Below, one piece after another: positions 8,426 to 16,017 of a stretch of 64,000 nucleotides of DNA. Within the stretch, counting starts at the first letter, position 1, and each line of letters starts with the position of its first letter. Under the pieces are notes generated by a model. It was not told where the DNA came from and made no database searches. It was given only the letters and a program-made list of their open reading frames with translations. A program made the translations under genes and the position numbers. The stretch spans positions 44,845 through 108,844 of the forward strand of contig CAJTZW010000005.1 of NCBI GenBank assembly GCA_910584305.1, read 5' to 3'. The DNA comes from an uncultured Bacilli bacterium. Its GTDB lineage: Bacteria; Bacillota_I; Bacilli_A; RF39; UBA660.

Positions 8426-9148
8426 TTAATAATTATTCTCCCCATAAAGTTTTTTAACTTCCTTTATAGACAAATACCTGTATTCCCCAGATTTTAACCC
8501 TTTTACATCTAAGAATGCTACCTTTTCCCTTTTTAATTTTAATACATCATACCCAATAGCTTGAAACATTTTCCTTACCTGATGATTTTTTCCCTCATGA
8601 ATAGTAAGTTCTACAATAGAAGTATTGCTCTTCTTATCATATTTTTGAATTCTAGCTTTTGCTTTTGATGTTCTCCTGCCATCGATATACACTCCATTCG
8701 ATAGGGATAATAATTGCTCTTTTCCGATTAACCCTCTTACCTTTGCAATATATACTTTCTCTACTTTATTTTTTGGATGTGTTAATAGATTTGCTAACTC
8801 GCCATCATTCGTAAGTATCAAAGCCCCTGTTGTGTCATAGTCTAATCTTCCCACCGGATAAATACGTTTTTCTGTATGAATTAACTCTACTACCGTCTTT
8901 CTTCCTTTATCATCACTTGTTGTTGTAACAACACCTCTTGGCTTGTTTAATAAATAGTATACTTTACTATTTTCTTTTTCATTTATCACTGTACCTTCTA
9001 CTTCTACTAAATCTGAAGAAGAGACTTTTGTCCCAAGTTCATATACTGTGTTTCCATTTACCTTTACCTTACCAGAAATAATTAATTCTTCTGCTTTTCT
9101 TCTTGATGTATATCCACTATTTGCAATCACTTTTTGTAGTCTTTCCAC
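8426..9148 (-). CDS. rluB: rRNA pseudouridine synthase, RsuA/RluB/E/F family
   Basis: Isomerises a uridine in rRNA to pseudouridine. Residues 1-60 are an S4 RNA-binding domain (LQKVIANSGYTSRRKAEELI). The catalytic domain carries the family motif GRLDYDTTGALILTNDGE with the catalytic Asp in the LDYDT segment, then HEGKNHQVRKM near residue 185, the KxxQ(I/V)R(R/K)M motif of the RsuA group. Length 240 is standard for RluB in Gram-positives. Translation seems to start at GTG (9148) behind GGTGAT. It could equally be RsuA; RluB is the usual single-copy form in Bacilli. Confidence 0.85.
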   Translation of the reverse strand: MERLQKVIANSGYTSRRKAEELIISGKVKVNGNTVYELGTKVSSSDLVEVEGTVINEKENSKVYYLLNKPRGVVTTTSDDKGRKTVVELIHTEKRIYPVGRLDYDTTGALILTNDGELANLLTHPKNKVEKVYIAKVRGLIGKEQLLSLSNGVYIDGRRTSKAKARIQKYDKKSNTSIVELTIHEGKNHQVRKMFQAIGYDVLKLKREKVAFLDVKGLKSGEYRYLSIKEVKKLYGENNY

Positions 9149-9268
9149 ATAATCACCAAGTCTATTATATCATAAAGAAGTTCAATTTCATAGATATCAT
9201 AAATTAAGGAAATATAAGAAGTTACTGAATTTTTTAGATAAGTTTAGTAGGTTAAATTAGAGTTTGTC

Positions 9269-9288
9269 AGTAACAAGATAGTAACAAA
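9269..9288 (+). repeat. Tandem AGTAACAA(G/A) motif, possible integrase arm site
   Basis: Two copies of AGTAACAAR start at 9269 and 9280, an 11-base period. Similar short direct repeats lie at the ends of integrative elements using tyrosine integrases, and the neighbouring 9.3-10.6 kb is accessory. There is no integrase here, so this is at most a scar. Confidence 0.3.
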
Positions 9289-9321
9289 TTATTGCTTCTG
9301 AAGCTCTTATATTATTAAAAT

Positions 9322-9347
9322 AAAGGAAACTATTCATAATTTCCTTT
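9322..9347 (-). terminator. Terminator of the toxin-antitoxin operon
   Basis: AAAGGAAA and TTTCCTTT form an eight-bp stem with a ten-base loop. It overlaps the stop codon of the toxin gene; the following U-tract on the minus strand is moderate. Confidence 0.6.
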
Positions 9348-9633
9348 AAAATAAGTCACTATGTGAACCAGTTGCAACTAATAACAAAATAAGTTCATCA
9401 TTATTAATTCTATATACAAGTAACCAATCAGGTTCAATATGACATTTCCTACAATCTTTGAATCTTTTATTATCATTTAGTTTATGATCTTTATATTGTG
9501 ATTCTAAAGTATTTCCACAAGCAAGTTGCTCTACAATGGTTTTAATCTTATTAAGATTCTTACCTTGTTTCTTTATTTTCTTATATTCTTTTTTAAAGTC
9601 ACTTGTATAATCTACTCTATACTTGTATATCAT
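9346..9633 (-). CDS. yafQ: Type II toxin, YafQ/RelE family mRNA interferase
   Basis: A 95-residue ribosome-dependent endoribonuclease of the RelE superfamily. The YafQ pattern is clear: FKKEYKKIKKQGKN near residue 13, a basic patch, KDHKLNDNKRFKDCRKCHIEPDW split around His49 and the HIEPDWLLVYRI strand, and a C-terminal His (GSHSDLF) that acts in catalysis in YafQ. Its start overlaps the antitoxin stop by four bases, the usual coupling. The product is predicted to halt translation when the antitoxin is degraded. Confidence 0.9.
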   Translation of the reverse strand: MIYKYRVDYTSDFKKEYKKIKKQGKNLNKIKTIVEQLACGNTLESQYKDHKLNDNKRFKDCRKCHIEPDWLLVYRINNDELILLLVATGSHSDLF

Positions 9634-9905
9634 TGATCTAATGCCCTAAATAAACTATCAGTATCAGTATAGCCTTGTCTTTTCCCCTCTTTTAATTCTT
9701 GCATAATAACATCTGATTCTTCTAATGCTTTTATAAGTTTTTGATTTGGTACATCTAATGCTGGTGTAAAAGGTAATCCTTGCATCCTTATACTTTGCTT
9801 TATGAACATATTAATTGCCGAATTGGTTGTAATTCCCAATTTTTTGAAAAGATTATCTGCCTCATTTTTATCATCATCTGATAGTCTTATACTCATTGTG
9901 GCCAT
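9630..9905 (-). CDS. dinJ: Antitoxin, RelB/DinJ family
   Basis: A 91-residue antitoxin that neutralises the downstream YafQ-like toxin and represses the operon. The N-terminus MATMSIRLSDDDKNEADNLF is a ribbon-helix-helix DNA-binding fold typical of RelB/DinJ, with GITTNSAINMFIKQSI as its second helix. The C-terminus (LIKALEESDVIMQELKEGKR) would wrap the toxin. ATG at 9905 has GGAGTGATA upstream. An eight-bp inverted repeat 36-61 bases upstream is a plausible operator. Confidence 0.9.
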   Translation of the reverse strand: MATMSIRLSDDDKNEADNLFKKLGITTNSAINMFIKQSIRMQGLPFTPALDVPNQKLIKALEESDVIMQELKEGKRQGYTDTDSLFRALDQ

Positions 9906-9940
9906 ATAGTATCACTCCATTTCTAAAATAACCTTATCAC

Positions 9941-9966
9941 AAAAGTATATCATTTGCAATACTTTT
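9941..9966 (-). promoter_or_regulatory. Inverted-repeat operator of the dinJ-yafQ operon
   Basis: AAAAGTAT and ATACTTTT form a perfect eight-bp dyad with a ten-base spacer. On the minus strand a -10-like TATACT lies within it, so binding by the RHH antitoxin would block transcription. Confidence 0.55.
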
Positions 9967-10037
9967 GATATAATTATTATATGTATTTATTAAAAATTAA
10001 TACATTTAAAAAGACTACTTTTTAATAATATAGCCTT

Positions 10038-10277
10038 TCAATAAAATTTGATTAAAGATTTTATGCTATTTAATATATTCCTTAAAGCAATTATTTCTTC
10101 TTTATCAAGTGCAAGACCTTTTAACATCTTATCGCAGGATTGATTCCATCTTCTCAAAGCAAATTCATCTTCTTTTTCTCTGTAACTAATCAAATTTAAT
10201 TCTAAAGTGAATTTCTCATCACTTTTTTCACTTACTATTCCAAAAGTTTTCTTTATATCGTAATTAAATCCATCCAT
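10038..10277 (-). CDS. YdbC-like PC4 single-stranded nucleic acid-binding protein
   Basis: A 79-residue protein resembling YdbC, the bacterial homologue of the coactivator p15/PC4 that binds single-stranded DNA or RNA as a dimer. The matching landmarks are FNYDIKKTFGIVSE at the start, LELNLISYR, then RRWNQSCDKMLKGLALDKEE, which follow the family pattern ELNxVSWN...RxW...KMxKGxxLxxEE. Family members are usually of this length. It stands alone between the toxin-antitoxin pair and a transposase scrap, with a good ribosome site (AAGGTGA). Its physiological role in bacteria is poorly known. Confidence 0.7.
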   Translation of the reverse strand: MDGFNYDIKKTFGIVSEKSDEKFTLELNLISYREKEDEFALRRWNQSCDKMLKGLALDKEEIIALRNILNSIKSLIKFY

Positions 10278-10308
10278 TTCAATTCACCTTATTTCTTTAT
10301 TAAAACAA

Positions 10309-10605
10309 GTGCCACATAGAAAACACACCATAGAAGAAATATATAACTTGGCAAATGTTAACAGTCCTATGTCCGAATTTGATTTATTTATAAGAAATTT
10401 TAGGGGTCTATCTAACAGCTATTTACAGGAATATGTTAATTGGTTTATATTTAGAAAAAAGTTAAAATATGTTGTAGAATATTTAAGGAAAAATCAAATG
10501 ATTTATAACTATCTAATTTGTCATATTTCAAACCTAAAATCAAGATCTGTTTATAATATTTCTATGCTATTTGATGTTAATTACTTATATCATAAATTTC
10601 ACTAA
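10309..10605 (+). pseudogene. C-terminal fragment of an IS1595-family-like transposase
   Basis: About 98 codons, lacking a ribosome site and lacking the N-terminal zinc-binding and most of the DDE domain. The segment SEFDLFIRNFRGLSNSYLQE followed by YVNWFIF resembles the end of IS1595/ISXO2-type transposases, whose C-terminus reads FLRxFxGVSxKYLQxYLNWF. Nothing upstream resembles the missing portion, so this is a stranded 3' scrap from an old insertion, not an active element. No terminal inverted repeats were found. Confidence 0.6.
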
Positions 10606-10606
10606 A

Positions 10607-10629
10607 AAATAAGCAACTAGTGCTTATTT
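10607..10629 (-). terminator. Terminator of the lipoprotein gene
   Basis: AAATAAGCA and TGCTTATTT pair as a nine-bp stem with a five-base loop, followed on the minus strand by a run of six T. It overlaps the lipoprotein stop codon. Confidence 0.75.
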
Positions 10630-11061
10630 ACAAGTGTACCCTTCATCTTCCAAAGATTTTCTCAACTCATTGTATGTTTCAGTCTCTCCAGCTAAATCTA
10701 GTTCCTCTTTTGCTTCATCATCCATTTTATCAATATCAGCAACTAAATTGAAACTTACAACATTGTCTTTTGTAGAGGATTTGATAGTTACACCTTCTTT
10801 TCCTTCCACAGAAGAATAACTAGATTTAAAATTATCTTCTATTTCAGAAGCATATTCCTTTAATTCGTCATCAATTGTGATTTTCATTGTCATATCTAGT
10901 TTTTTTGCAACATCATTTTTAAATGTTACCTTTACATCTTGTGTCATTTCCATTCCTGTTGATTCATCACTCATTGTACAACTAAGTTCTTTGGTATTTC
11001 CACAACCAGTTGTGAATAATAAAGCTAAAATTGGTACACTCAACATTAAAATCTTTTTCAT
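10624..11061 (-). CDS. Small lipoprotein of unknown function (YehR-like)
   Basis: A 145-residue exported lipoprotein. Residues 1-20 form a signal peptide with lipobox FTTGC, so Cys20 is lipidated and the protein is held at the outer face of the membrane. The mature part is an acidic beta-rich domain starting ELSCTMSDESTGMEMTQDV, which contains a second Cys, and a final Cys near the end (DEGYTCK) that could form a disulfide. The pattern is like YehR-type lipoproteins; no enzymatic motif is visible. It is monocistronic with strong ribosome site AGGAGG and its own terminator. A similar small lipoprotein lies at 13564-14112. Confidence 0.75.
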   Translation of the reverse strand: MKKILMLSVPILALLFTTGCGNTKELSCTMSDESTGMEMTQDVKVTFKNDVAKKLDMTMKITIDDELKEYASEIEDNFKSSYSSVEGKEGVTIKSSTKDNVVSFNLVADIDKMDDEAKEELDLAGETETYNELRKSLEDEGYTCK

Positions 11062-11178
11062 ATTTTTCCTCCTGTATTTAGGATATCATAAATCGACATT
11101 TTATGCAATTGTTATGTGAAAATTATGTGAAAATCCAGATTTTCAATTTTTCGCCTATCTATAATTTCCTTTCATCTT

Positions 11179-11700
11179 TTATCCAAACATATAATTTACA
11201 ATTATGATCGCCGAGATAATTCCTATAATATCTGCGGCGAGTCCTGCCCACAAAGAATATCTTATTTTCTTTATTCCAATACTTCCAAAGTATAATGTTA
11301 ATATGTAGAATGTAGTATCTGTAGATCCTTGTATGACTGAGGCTAGTCTACCTACAAAACTATCTGGTCCATAGGTTTCTAATATTGTATTTAAGATTGC
11401 TAATGAAGAAGAACCAGAAATTGGTCTCATTATTGCCATAGGAAGAATTTCTAGTGGAATATGAAATATGTTCAAAATATTCTGGAAAAAGCTAAATATA
11501 TATTCTAATACACCACTTTTAATGAATATATTCACCCCAAAAATCATAGCTAACATGCAGGGAAACATTGTTAATACCATATCATAACTTTCTTTTGATC
11601 CTTCTACAAAAACGTCATATATATTAATTTTTTTTATAAAAGCATAACCAATAATACCTAAAACCATCATAGGAATTACTAAACTTGATATATTTTGCAT
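11179..11700 (-). CDS. spmB: Spore maturation protein B
   Basis: Integral membrane protein needed, with SpmA, for dehydration of the spore core in Bacillus subtilis. The 173 residues carry several membrane segments and the nucleoside-transporter gate-like motif MRPISGSSSLAIL and GPDSFVGRLASVIQGSTDTT, which is characteristic of SpmB. The ATG at 11700 is preferred: the GTG six bases earlier is part of the ribosome site AAGGTGA. It starts just after the spmA stop and is the last gene of dacF-spmA-spmB. Confidence 0.93.
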   Translation of the reverse strand: MQNISSLVIPMMVLGIIGYAFIKKINIYDVFVEGSKESYDMVLTMFPCMLAMIFGVNIFIKSGVLEYIFSFFQNILNIFHIPLEILPMAIMRPISGSSSLAILNTILETYGPDSFVGRLASVIQGSTDTTFYILTLYFGSIGIKKIRYSLWAGLAADIIGIISAIIIVNYMFG

Positions 11701-11702
11701 AT

Positions 11703-12278
11703 TCACCTTCTTTTCGCCAGAATTCTATCTATGATGAGTCCTCCGCATGTTGATAGGATTGTTGCTAGTATACAGGCAGCTACAATTTCTGTTGGGTTTG
11801 CACTACCATACATCATCCGAAGAGAAATAATTGTTGTAGGAATAATAGTAACACCACTTGTATTTAAGACTAGAAATGTAATCATACTTCTAGAAGCGGT
11901 ATCTTTTTTAGGGTTGATTTCTTGTAACGATTTCATGGCTTTTAGACCAAAGGGAGTGGCTGCATTTCCTAAACCAAACATATTAGCAACAACATTGGAT
12001 GCAATTAAACTTAATGATTCATGGGATTTAGGAACCTCTGGAAATAATTTTCCTAGTATAGGGGATAATAAATTGGAGAACTTTTGTAATAATCCAGATT
12101 CTTTAGCAATATTCATGATTCCCATCCAGAGGGCCATTACTGGGAAAATTTTTACGACCATATCTAAACTACTTTTGGCACTTCCTAGAATTTCTTCATT
12201 TAATATGTCTGTCTTTCCAGTACATAGGCAAAAGATAATGCCCACGATAATGAAAAATCCCCAAATTTTATGAATCAT
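11703..12278 (-). CDS. spmA: Spore maturation protein A
   Basis: Partner of SpmB, 191 residues, with several membrane helices. Signature stretches are FPVMALWMGIMNIAKESGLL, the GLGNAATPFGLKAM gate motif and FLVLNTSGVTIIPTTII. The start overlaps the end of dacF by 11 bases, so the three genes form one transcription unit in the same order as Bacillus dacB-spmA-spmB. In that organism the operon is made in the mother cell under sigma-E. Confidence 0.94.
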   Translation of the reverse strand: MIHKIWGFFIIVGIIFCLCTGKTDILNEEILGSAKSSLDMVVKIFPVMALWMGIMNIAKESGLLQKFSNLLSPILGKLFPEVPKSHESLSLIASNVVANMFGLGNAATPFGLKAMKSLQEINPKKDTASRSMITFLVLNTSGVTIIPTTIISLRMMYGSANPTEIVAACILATILSTCGGLIIDRILAKRR

Positions 12279-13356
12279 GAAACCACTCTTTTATTTTTTG
12301 CCAAAAGCTTTTTGTCTGCTCTTTTTTTATTTCTACATAAATATCTTCTGTATGAATTACCTTATCCCCAAGTAAGACATCTACTTTTCCTACTTTGTCC
12401 CCATCTTGGATGTTTCTATTTTTTTCCAGTTCAAAATCTAGAAGGAGACTTTCGTTTTCATCTGGAGATAGTAAATACTTAAAATCATTTTTTATATATA
12501 AATTATATTTATCATAGTAATCATCATCATAAATTTGAATAATTCCTTTTTCTAGAATGTGGTAACTCTTATATGTGCTAAATGCATATTCAAATAAATC
12601 TTTGTGATCTGCAAAATCATTTCCATCATTTAAAGTGACAACCACTAAATTCATATTATCTTTTGATGCAGTTGAAACAAGTGTTCTTCTTGCGATTTCT
12701 GTGAATCCTGTTTTTCCACCTGTCGTGTATTCATATGTTCTAAGCAATTTATTTTTATTTGTCCAAGAATAGGTATTCATGTTAGTTTTTAATGTGTATT
12801 TTTCTGTCCCAACAATTTTTTTATATGTTTCATTTTGCATAGCATATGCTGTTAAAATAGCCATATCATATGCACTAGAAAGATTTCCACCATCATCTTG
12901 ATCTAACCCATGCGGATTTCTAAATGTTGAATCTTTCATTCCTATCTTTTTAGCCGTTTCATTCATCATCTCTACAAAACTATCTACATTTCCACCTACA
13001 TAATTTGCAATTGCTAAAGCAGCATCATTTCCACTACGTAGCATTAGTCCATACAGTAAATCTTCTAAAGTTAACACTTCACCTTGCTTAATATAAATTC
13101 CGGAACCATAAGCCTTTGTTATTTCCTCACCGACAGTTACTTTAGACTTTACATCTGCATTTTCAATCGCAACAATCGCTGTCATGATTTTAGAAATAGA
13201 AGCAACACTTCTTGTATTATGAATATCCTTTGAATATAATATTCTTTTACTATCTATGTCCATTAAAATTGCTGAGGTGGCTGAGGTTTCAATTGCCTTT
13301 ACTTGTAGTGGTATTAATAGAATTAAGGTTACAACAAACAACAAGCATTTCTTCAT
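12268..13356 (-). CDS. dacF: D-alanyl-D-alanine carboxypeptidase (S11, DacF/DacB type)
   Basis: A low-molecular-weight penicillin-binding protein that trims the terminal D-Ala of peptidoglycan stem peptides and so limits cross-linking. Signal peptide 1-20; catalytic SxxK is Ser53-Lys56 (SISK), SGN is 108-110, and the third motif KTG is near residue 215 (GGKTGFTEIARRT). The C-terminal beta domain and a final amphipathic stretch (WQKIKEWFHDS) anchor it to the membrane. The ATG at 13356, behind AGGTGATTC, is preferred to a GTG nine bases earlier. Its place ahead of spmA-spmB argues for a cortex-specific sporulation enzyme. Confidence 0.93.
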   Translation of the reverse strand: MKKCLLFVVTLILLIPLQVKAIETSATSAILMDIDSKRILYSKDIHNTRSVASISKIMTAIVAIENADVKSKVTVGEEITKAYGSGIYIKQGEVLTLEDLLYGLMLRSGNDAALAIANYVGGNVDSFVEMMNETAKKIGMKDSTFRNPHGLDQDDGGNLSSAYDMAILTAYAMQNETYKKIVGTEKYTLKTNMNTYSWTNKNKLLRTYEYTTGGKTGFTEIARRTLVSTASKDNMNLVVVTLNDGNDFADHKDLFEYAFSTYKSYHILEKGIIQIYDDDYYDKYNLYIKNDFKYLLSPDENESLLLDFELEKNRNIQDGDKVGKVDVLLGDKVIHTEDIYVEIKKEQTKSFWQKIKEWFHDS

Positions 13357-13372
13357 ATGAATCACCTAATAA

Positions 13373-13398
13373 ATTATATGAAAAAAAGGACGTGTTAT
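13373..13398 (-). promoter_or_regulatory. Sigma-E-like promoter for dacF-spmA-spmB
   Basis: On the minus strand ATA (13398-13396) is followed after 15 bases by CATATAAT (13380-13373), which fits the sigma-E pattern ATA-N15-CATANNNT. The position, about 16 bases upstream of the ATG, leaves room for the ribosome site. It is inferred from consensus only, but it agrees with the operon's known mother-cell role. Confidence 0.45.
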
Positions 13399-13472
13399 GT
13401 CCTCTTTCTATTTTTATGATTGGCTTTTAATTGATTCAGTTCACTTTCTAGTTTTACATCATCTATAATCAT
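13395..13472 (-). CDS. Possible 25-residue peptide
   Basis: A short open frame of 25 residues, rich in Lys and Arg at its end (NHKNRKRT). It has a credible ribosome site (AGAGGG four bases before the ATG at 13472) and is followed directly by a small hairpin, GGAC...GTCC, and seven T. Two in-frame ATG codons lie upstream without ribosome sites. It may be a real small protein or chance; the hairpin after it is better supported than the peptide. Confidence 0.25.
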   Translation of the reverse strand: MIIDDVKLESELNQLKANHKNRKRT

Positions 13473-13543
13473 TTTCCCTCTATTCATAATAATCATAACA
13501 AATTATTTAATTGCCATCTTTAGCTTGTAATTTACTATGATAA

Positions 13544-13565
13544 AAACTTTCCCTAAGGAAAGTTT
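13544..13565 (-). terminator. Terminator of the 13564-14112 lipoprotein gene
   Basis: AAACTTTCC and GGAAAGTTT form a nine-bp stem with a four-base loop, then T residues on the minus strand. It overlaps the stop codon of the lipoprotein gene. Confidence 0.75.
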
Positions 13566-14112
13566 AATATTGATATAATCCGTGAATCTTATTTTCTTGT
13601 TCTTGTGTTAAGGCATCCAATTTCCATTCATCTTCTATTTTTGTTAAAGTAAAATCAATTGTATATTTTACCTTTTCCTTTGCCTCTTTTAATTGTTCTA
13701 AACGATAATCGATAAATAAAGATTCATCATATTCTTCATTATTATAAAATTCTTCTTCATGGTCCTTTTTATATTGTTCTGCATCTTTCATAATTTTAGA
13801 ATAATCTGTAACTTCAATTTCTGCAGTTACTGTTGCTGTATCTCCATCAATTTTTTCATCTTTTATTTCATATGTAAGGTTTTCATAATGTTTTTTCATA
13901 ATATCACGATATTTATCTTTTTGTGTATCATTAAATGTATCTTCTCTATCAATTACACCATCGAGTTGTTTTAAAACATCTGCATCTAATGTTTGATAAT
14001 TTGCTAAAAACATTTCCACCTTTTTTGTTGGAGTGTTTAACAGTTTCCCATTTTCACAGCTACATCCTGTTAAAAATACAAATGCAGCTAGAAAGCAAAA
14101 TATTTTTTTCAT
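13564..14112 (-). CDS. Small lipoprotein of unknown function
   Basis: Starts at the ATG at 14112 (MKKIFCFLAAFVFLTGCSC), which has AGGAGG at the right distance; an upstream start at 14151 has none. Lipobox LTGC with Cys17 lipidated. The mature 165 residues are strongly acidic with Lys/Glu/Asp-rich helices and a segment YEIKDEKIDGDTATVTAEIE (about 93-112) followed by YTIDFTLTKIEDEWKLDALT, the cystatin/NTF2-like beta pattern of DUF4878-type lipoproteins. Length 182. It is likely a surface-held structural or binding protein; no catalytic residues are apparent. Confidence 0.75.
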   Translation of the reverse strand: MKKIFCFLAAFVFLTGCSCENGKLLNTPTKKVEMFLANYQTLDADVLKQLDGVIDREDTFNDTQKDKYRDIMKKHYENLTYEIKDEKIDGDTATVTAEIEVTDYSKIMKDAEQYKKDHEEEFYNNEEYDESLFIDYRLEQLKEAKEKVKYTIDFTLTKIEDEWKLDALTQEQENKIHGLYQY

Positions 14113-14163
14113 AAAATTCCTCCTCATTAGTATTTTGTAACAAATTCCCATTCTTATACAAAA

Positions 14164-14802
14164 TTAATGTTTAATTTCTAATAATTTAAGTATATTTTTA
14201 ATTTTTTCAACTGCTGCCTCATTATTTTCTTCCAAGATAGATTGAAAGTCCTTTCGTATAATATTTAAATTTTCCTCTTTCTTATTAAAGCATTCATAAT
14301 ACATATACCTCAATGTTTCCTGATTTTTTTCGCTAAATAATTTTTTTAATGATTTTTTTAATTTCTGCTCATTGTCCACCTGTCTTCTTGTTTTATATGT
14401 ATTGTTTTCTGTCTTCTTTAATTTTGTATAAAGAATATCTTCCTCTTTTAATTTTTGTGCGACTGTTAGTACTTCTTCTTCCTCATCCAATAATAATTTT
14501 GATTTTAAACAGTGATTATTTTTTATCATAATGGCAAGCACTGTTGTTCCATCACTCAGTAAACATGCGAATTCTACTAGGCGTATGCTCTTATTATTAA
14601 ATACTTCCGTTTTTCTTTTAATATGTTCTAAAAAGGAATTTTCTAAGCTTACATCATAATCTGTAATATCAGATAGTGCGCTAGAACTCACTTTCACTAA
14701 CGGAATTTTTCTAACATGTAAAATGTTATCTGATGGATTCCATTCGAAGAAGTCATATGCCTCACTATTAAAATTTACTAAAATATCATATATGTAATTC
14801 AT
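14164..14802 (-). CDS. Cytosolic protein of unknown function
   Basis: I cannot assign this 212-residue protein. The N-terminal half begins MNYIYDILVNFNSEAYDFFE and contains beta-strand-like stretches (ILHVRKIPLVKVSS). The C-terminal half is a charged helical region with Lys/Glu heptads (about 115-205), probably coiled coil. There is no signal peptide or membrane helix. It overlaps the end of the small membrane protein gene upstream by 17 bases, with AGGAGG before its ATG, so the two are expressed together and may act together. Confidence 0.6.
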   Translation of the reverse strand: MNYIYDILVNFNSEAYDFFEWNPSDNILHVRKIPLVKVSSSALSDITDYDVSLENSFLEHIKRKTEVFNNKSIRLVEFACLLSDGTTVLAIMIKNNHCLKSKLLLDEEEEVLTVAQKLKEEDILYTKLKKTENNTYKTRRQVDNEQKLKKSLKKLFSEKNQETLRYMYYECFNKKEENLNIIRKDFQSILEENNEAAVEKIKNILKLLEIKH

Positions 14803-15010
14803 ATTTATTTCCTCCTGGTATAAAGATGGTTACAGCAATGAGAATGATGCCTATTACTGCATATAGGCATTCAATTCTTCTACTTATAAAATTAACATAT
14901 TCTTCAAAATTATACCCTATCGTAAGTAAATTCAAATAACTTATACTATATACACAACCTACTACAGTTAACCCAAAGCCAATTAGGAATACAAATATTC
15001 TTGCAAGCAT
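14786..15010 (-). CDS. Small two-helix membrane protein
   Basis: A 74-residue hydrophobic protein with two membrane helices: IFVFLIGFGLTVVGCVYSIS (about 5-24) and LYAVIGIILIAVTIFI (about 49-64), with a short polar loop containing NFISRRIE. ATG at 15010 has AGGTGG upstream. It is the first gene of a two-gene unit with 14164-14802 and is divergent from uppP. The family is not recognised. Confidence 0.6.
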   Translation of the reverse strand: MLARIFVFLIGFGLTVVGCVYSISYLNLLTIGYNFEEYVNFISRRIECLYAVIGIILIAVTIFIPGGNKYELHI

Positions 15011-15050
15011 CTTACCACCTATTAAAGTGTATTTTATTTATCGATTTTTA

Positions 15051-15079
15051 TTTATTAAATTTTATATTTGGAGTATAAT
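15051..15079 (+). promoter_or_regulatory. Promoter of uppP
   Basis: TATAAT at 15074-15079 with a weak -35 (TTTATT) 17 bases upstream. The ATG at 15095 lies 16 bases after the -10, so the leader is only about ten bases long. Confidence 0.5.
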
Positions 15080-15094
15080 GAATTGGGTGATATT

Positions 15095-15916
15095 ATGATA
15101 CTTGATTTTATATGTTTTATAATACTAGGATTTATCCAAGGTATTACAGAGCCCATTCCAGTTTCTTCTAGTGGGCATTTACTTATATTTCAAAATTTAA
15201 TTGGAAAAGGGATTTCCGAAATTGATTTTGGGTTACTTGCAACACTCACCAATGCGGGTAGTTTGATTGCGATTATTATATTATTTAAAGAAGACATTTT
15301 AAATTTAATTCATGATTTCTTTGGGTATATTGGTAGCAAAAAGAAATCCTACTATCCAAACTTTAAATATTCTTTGTATATAATTTTAGCAACTATCCCA
15401 GCTGGAATTATGGGACTTGTTGTTACAAAATTAGGATTCTTTGATTTTCTAGAAGAGAACGTGAAATTTGTTGGTGTCACATTACTGATTACAGCTTTCT
15501 TCTTATTCTTAATTCGTAATATTAAAGGAAGAAAAGAAAAAAAAGATATCTCTATTATAGATGCCTTAACAGTTGGACTTTTCCAGGTCGTTGCGCTTGT
15601 CCCTGGTATTAGTCGTAGTGGGGCTACCATTGTTGGGGGAATGACTCGTAATTTTACTCGTGAGACTGCATTTAAATTTTCCTTTATCTTATATATTCCA
15701 ATTTCGGTTGCTACTATGATTCTTGGGGTTAAAGATTTATTTGAAAGTTCTTTAAGTATAAACCTATGGATATGTTATATTGCAAGCGCTATTGTAGCTG
15801 GTATTTTTACATACATTGCTACCAAATGGTTTAAAAAGATTGTGGAAAAGGGAAATCTTATCTATTTTGTATGGTATTGTTTAATTGTGGGCGCTTTGGT
15901 TATTTTGTTTTTATAG
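15095..15916 (+). CDS. uppP: Undecaprenyl-diphosphate phosphatase
   Basis: Membrane enzyme (BacA family) that dephosphorylates undecaprenyl diphosphate so the lipid carrier can be reused for peptidoglycan and wall glycans; overexpression gives bacitracin resistance. The two signature motifs are visible: GITEPIPVSSSGHL near residue 14 with catalytic Glu, and PGISRSGATIVGG near residue 170. Multiple helices, 273 residues, standard length. ATG at 15095 with GGGTGAT is preferred over a TTG at 15068, which would lie upstream of the promoter -10. It supports the large wall-polysaccharide region of this window. Confidence 0.95.
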   Translation: MILDFICFIILGFIQGITEPIPVSSSGHLLIFQNLIGKGISEIDFGLLATLTNAGSLIAIIILFKEDILNLIHDFFGYIGSKKKSYYPNFKYSLYIILATIPAGIMGLVVTKLGFFDFLEENVKFVGVTLLITAFFLFLIRNIKGRKEKKDISIIDALTVGLFQVVALVPGISRSGATIVGGMTRNFTRETAFKFSFILYIPISVATMILGVKDLFESSLSINLWICYIASAIVAGIFTYIATKWFKKIVEKGNLIYFVWYCLIVGALVILFL

Positions 15917-15937
15917 AACTGCTTAGGCAGTTTTTAA
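15917..15937 (+). terminator. Terminator of uppP
   Basis: AACTGC-TTAG-GCAGTT followed by a T-tract, immediately after the uppP stop. Confidence 0.8.
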
Positions 15938-15993
15938 TTTCTATGTTATTTCATAAATTAGAATATCTAAGATAACTTCATCTTTAATCAATT

Positions 15994-16017
15994 AAGCGCC
16001 TCAATATTGAGACGCTT
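15994..16017 (-). terminator. Palindrome after pflA, weak terminator
   Basis: A 24-base near-perfect palindrome (AAGCG...CGCTT, with one G-T pair) directly follows the pflA stop. The downstream U-tract on the minus strand is poor, so it may act more as an RNA-stabilising end than a strong terminator. Confidence 0.5.

Noticed and set aside
10309..10605. Complete insertion sequence
   Set aside because: Only the C-terminal part of a transposase, no terminal inverted repeats and no target duplication seen.
11116..11150. Hairpin GAAAATC-CA-GATTTTC as a regulatory RNA
   Set aside because: AT-rich short dyad between genes with no other support; probably chance or a weak terminator.
11695..12273. 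Long open frame on the plus strand opposite spmA
   Set aside because: Shadow of spmA; no ribosome site, no sensible protein similarity.
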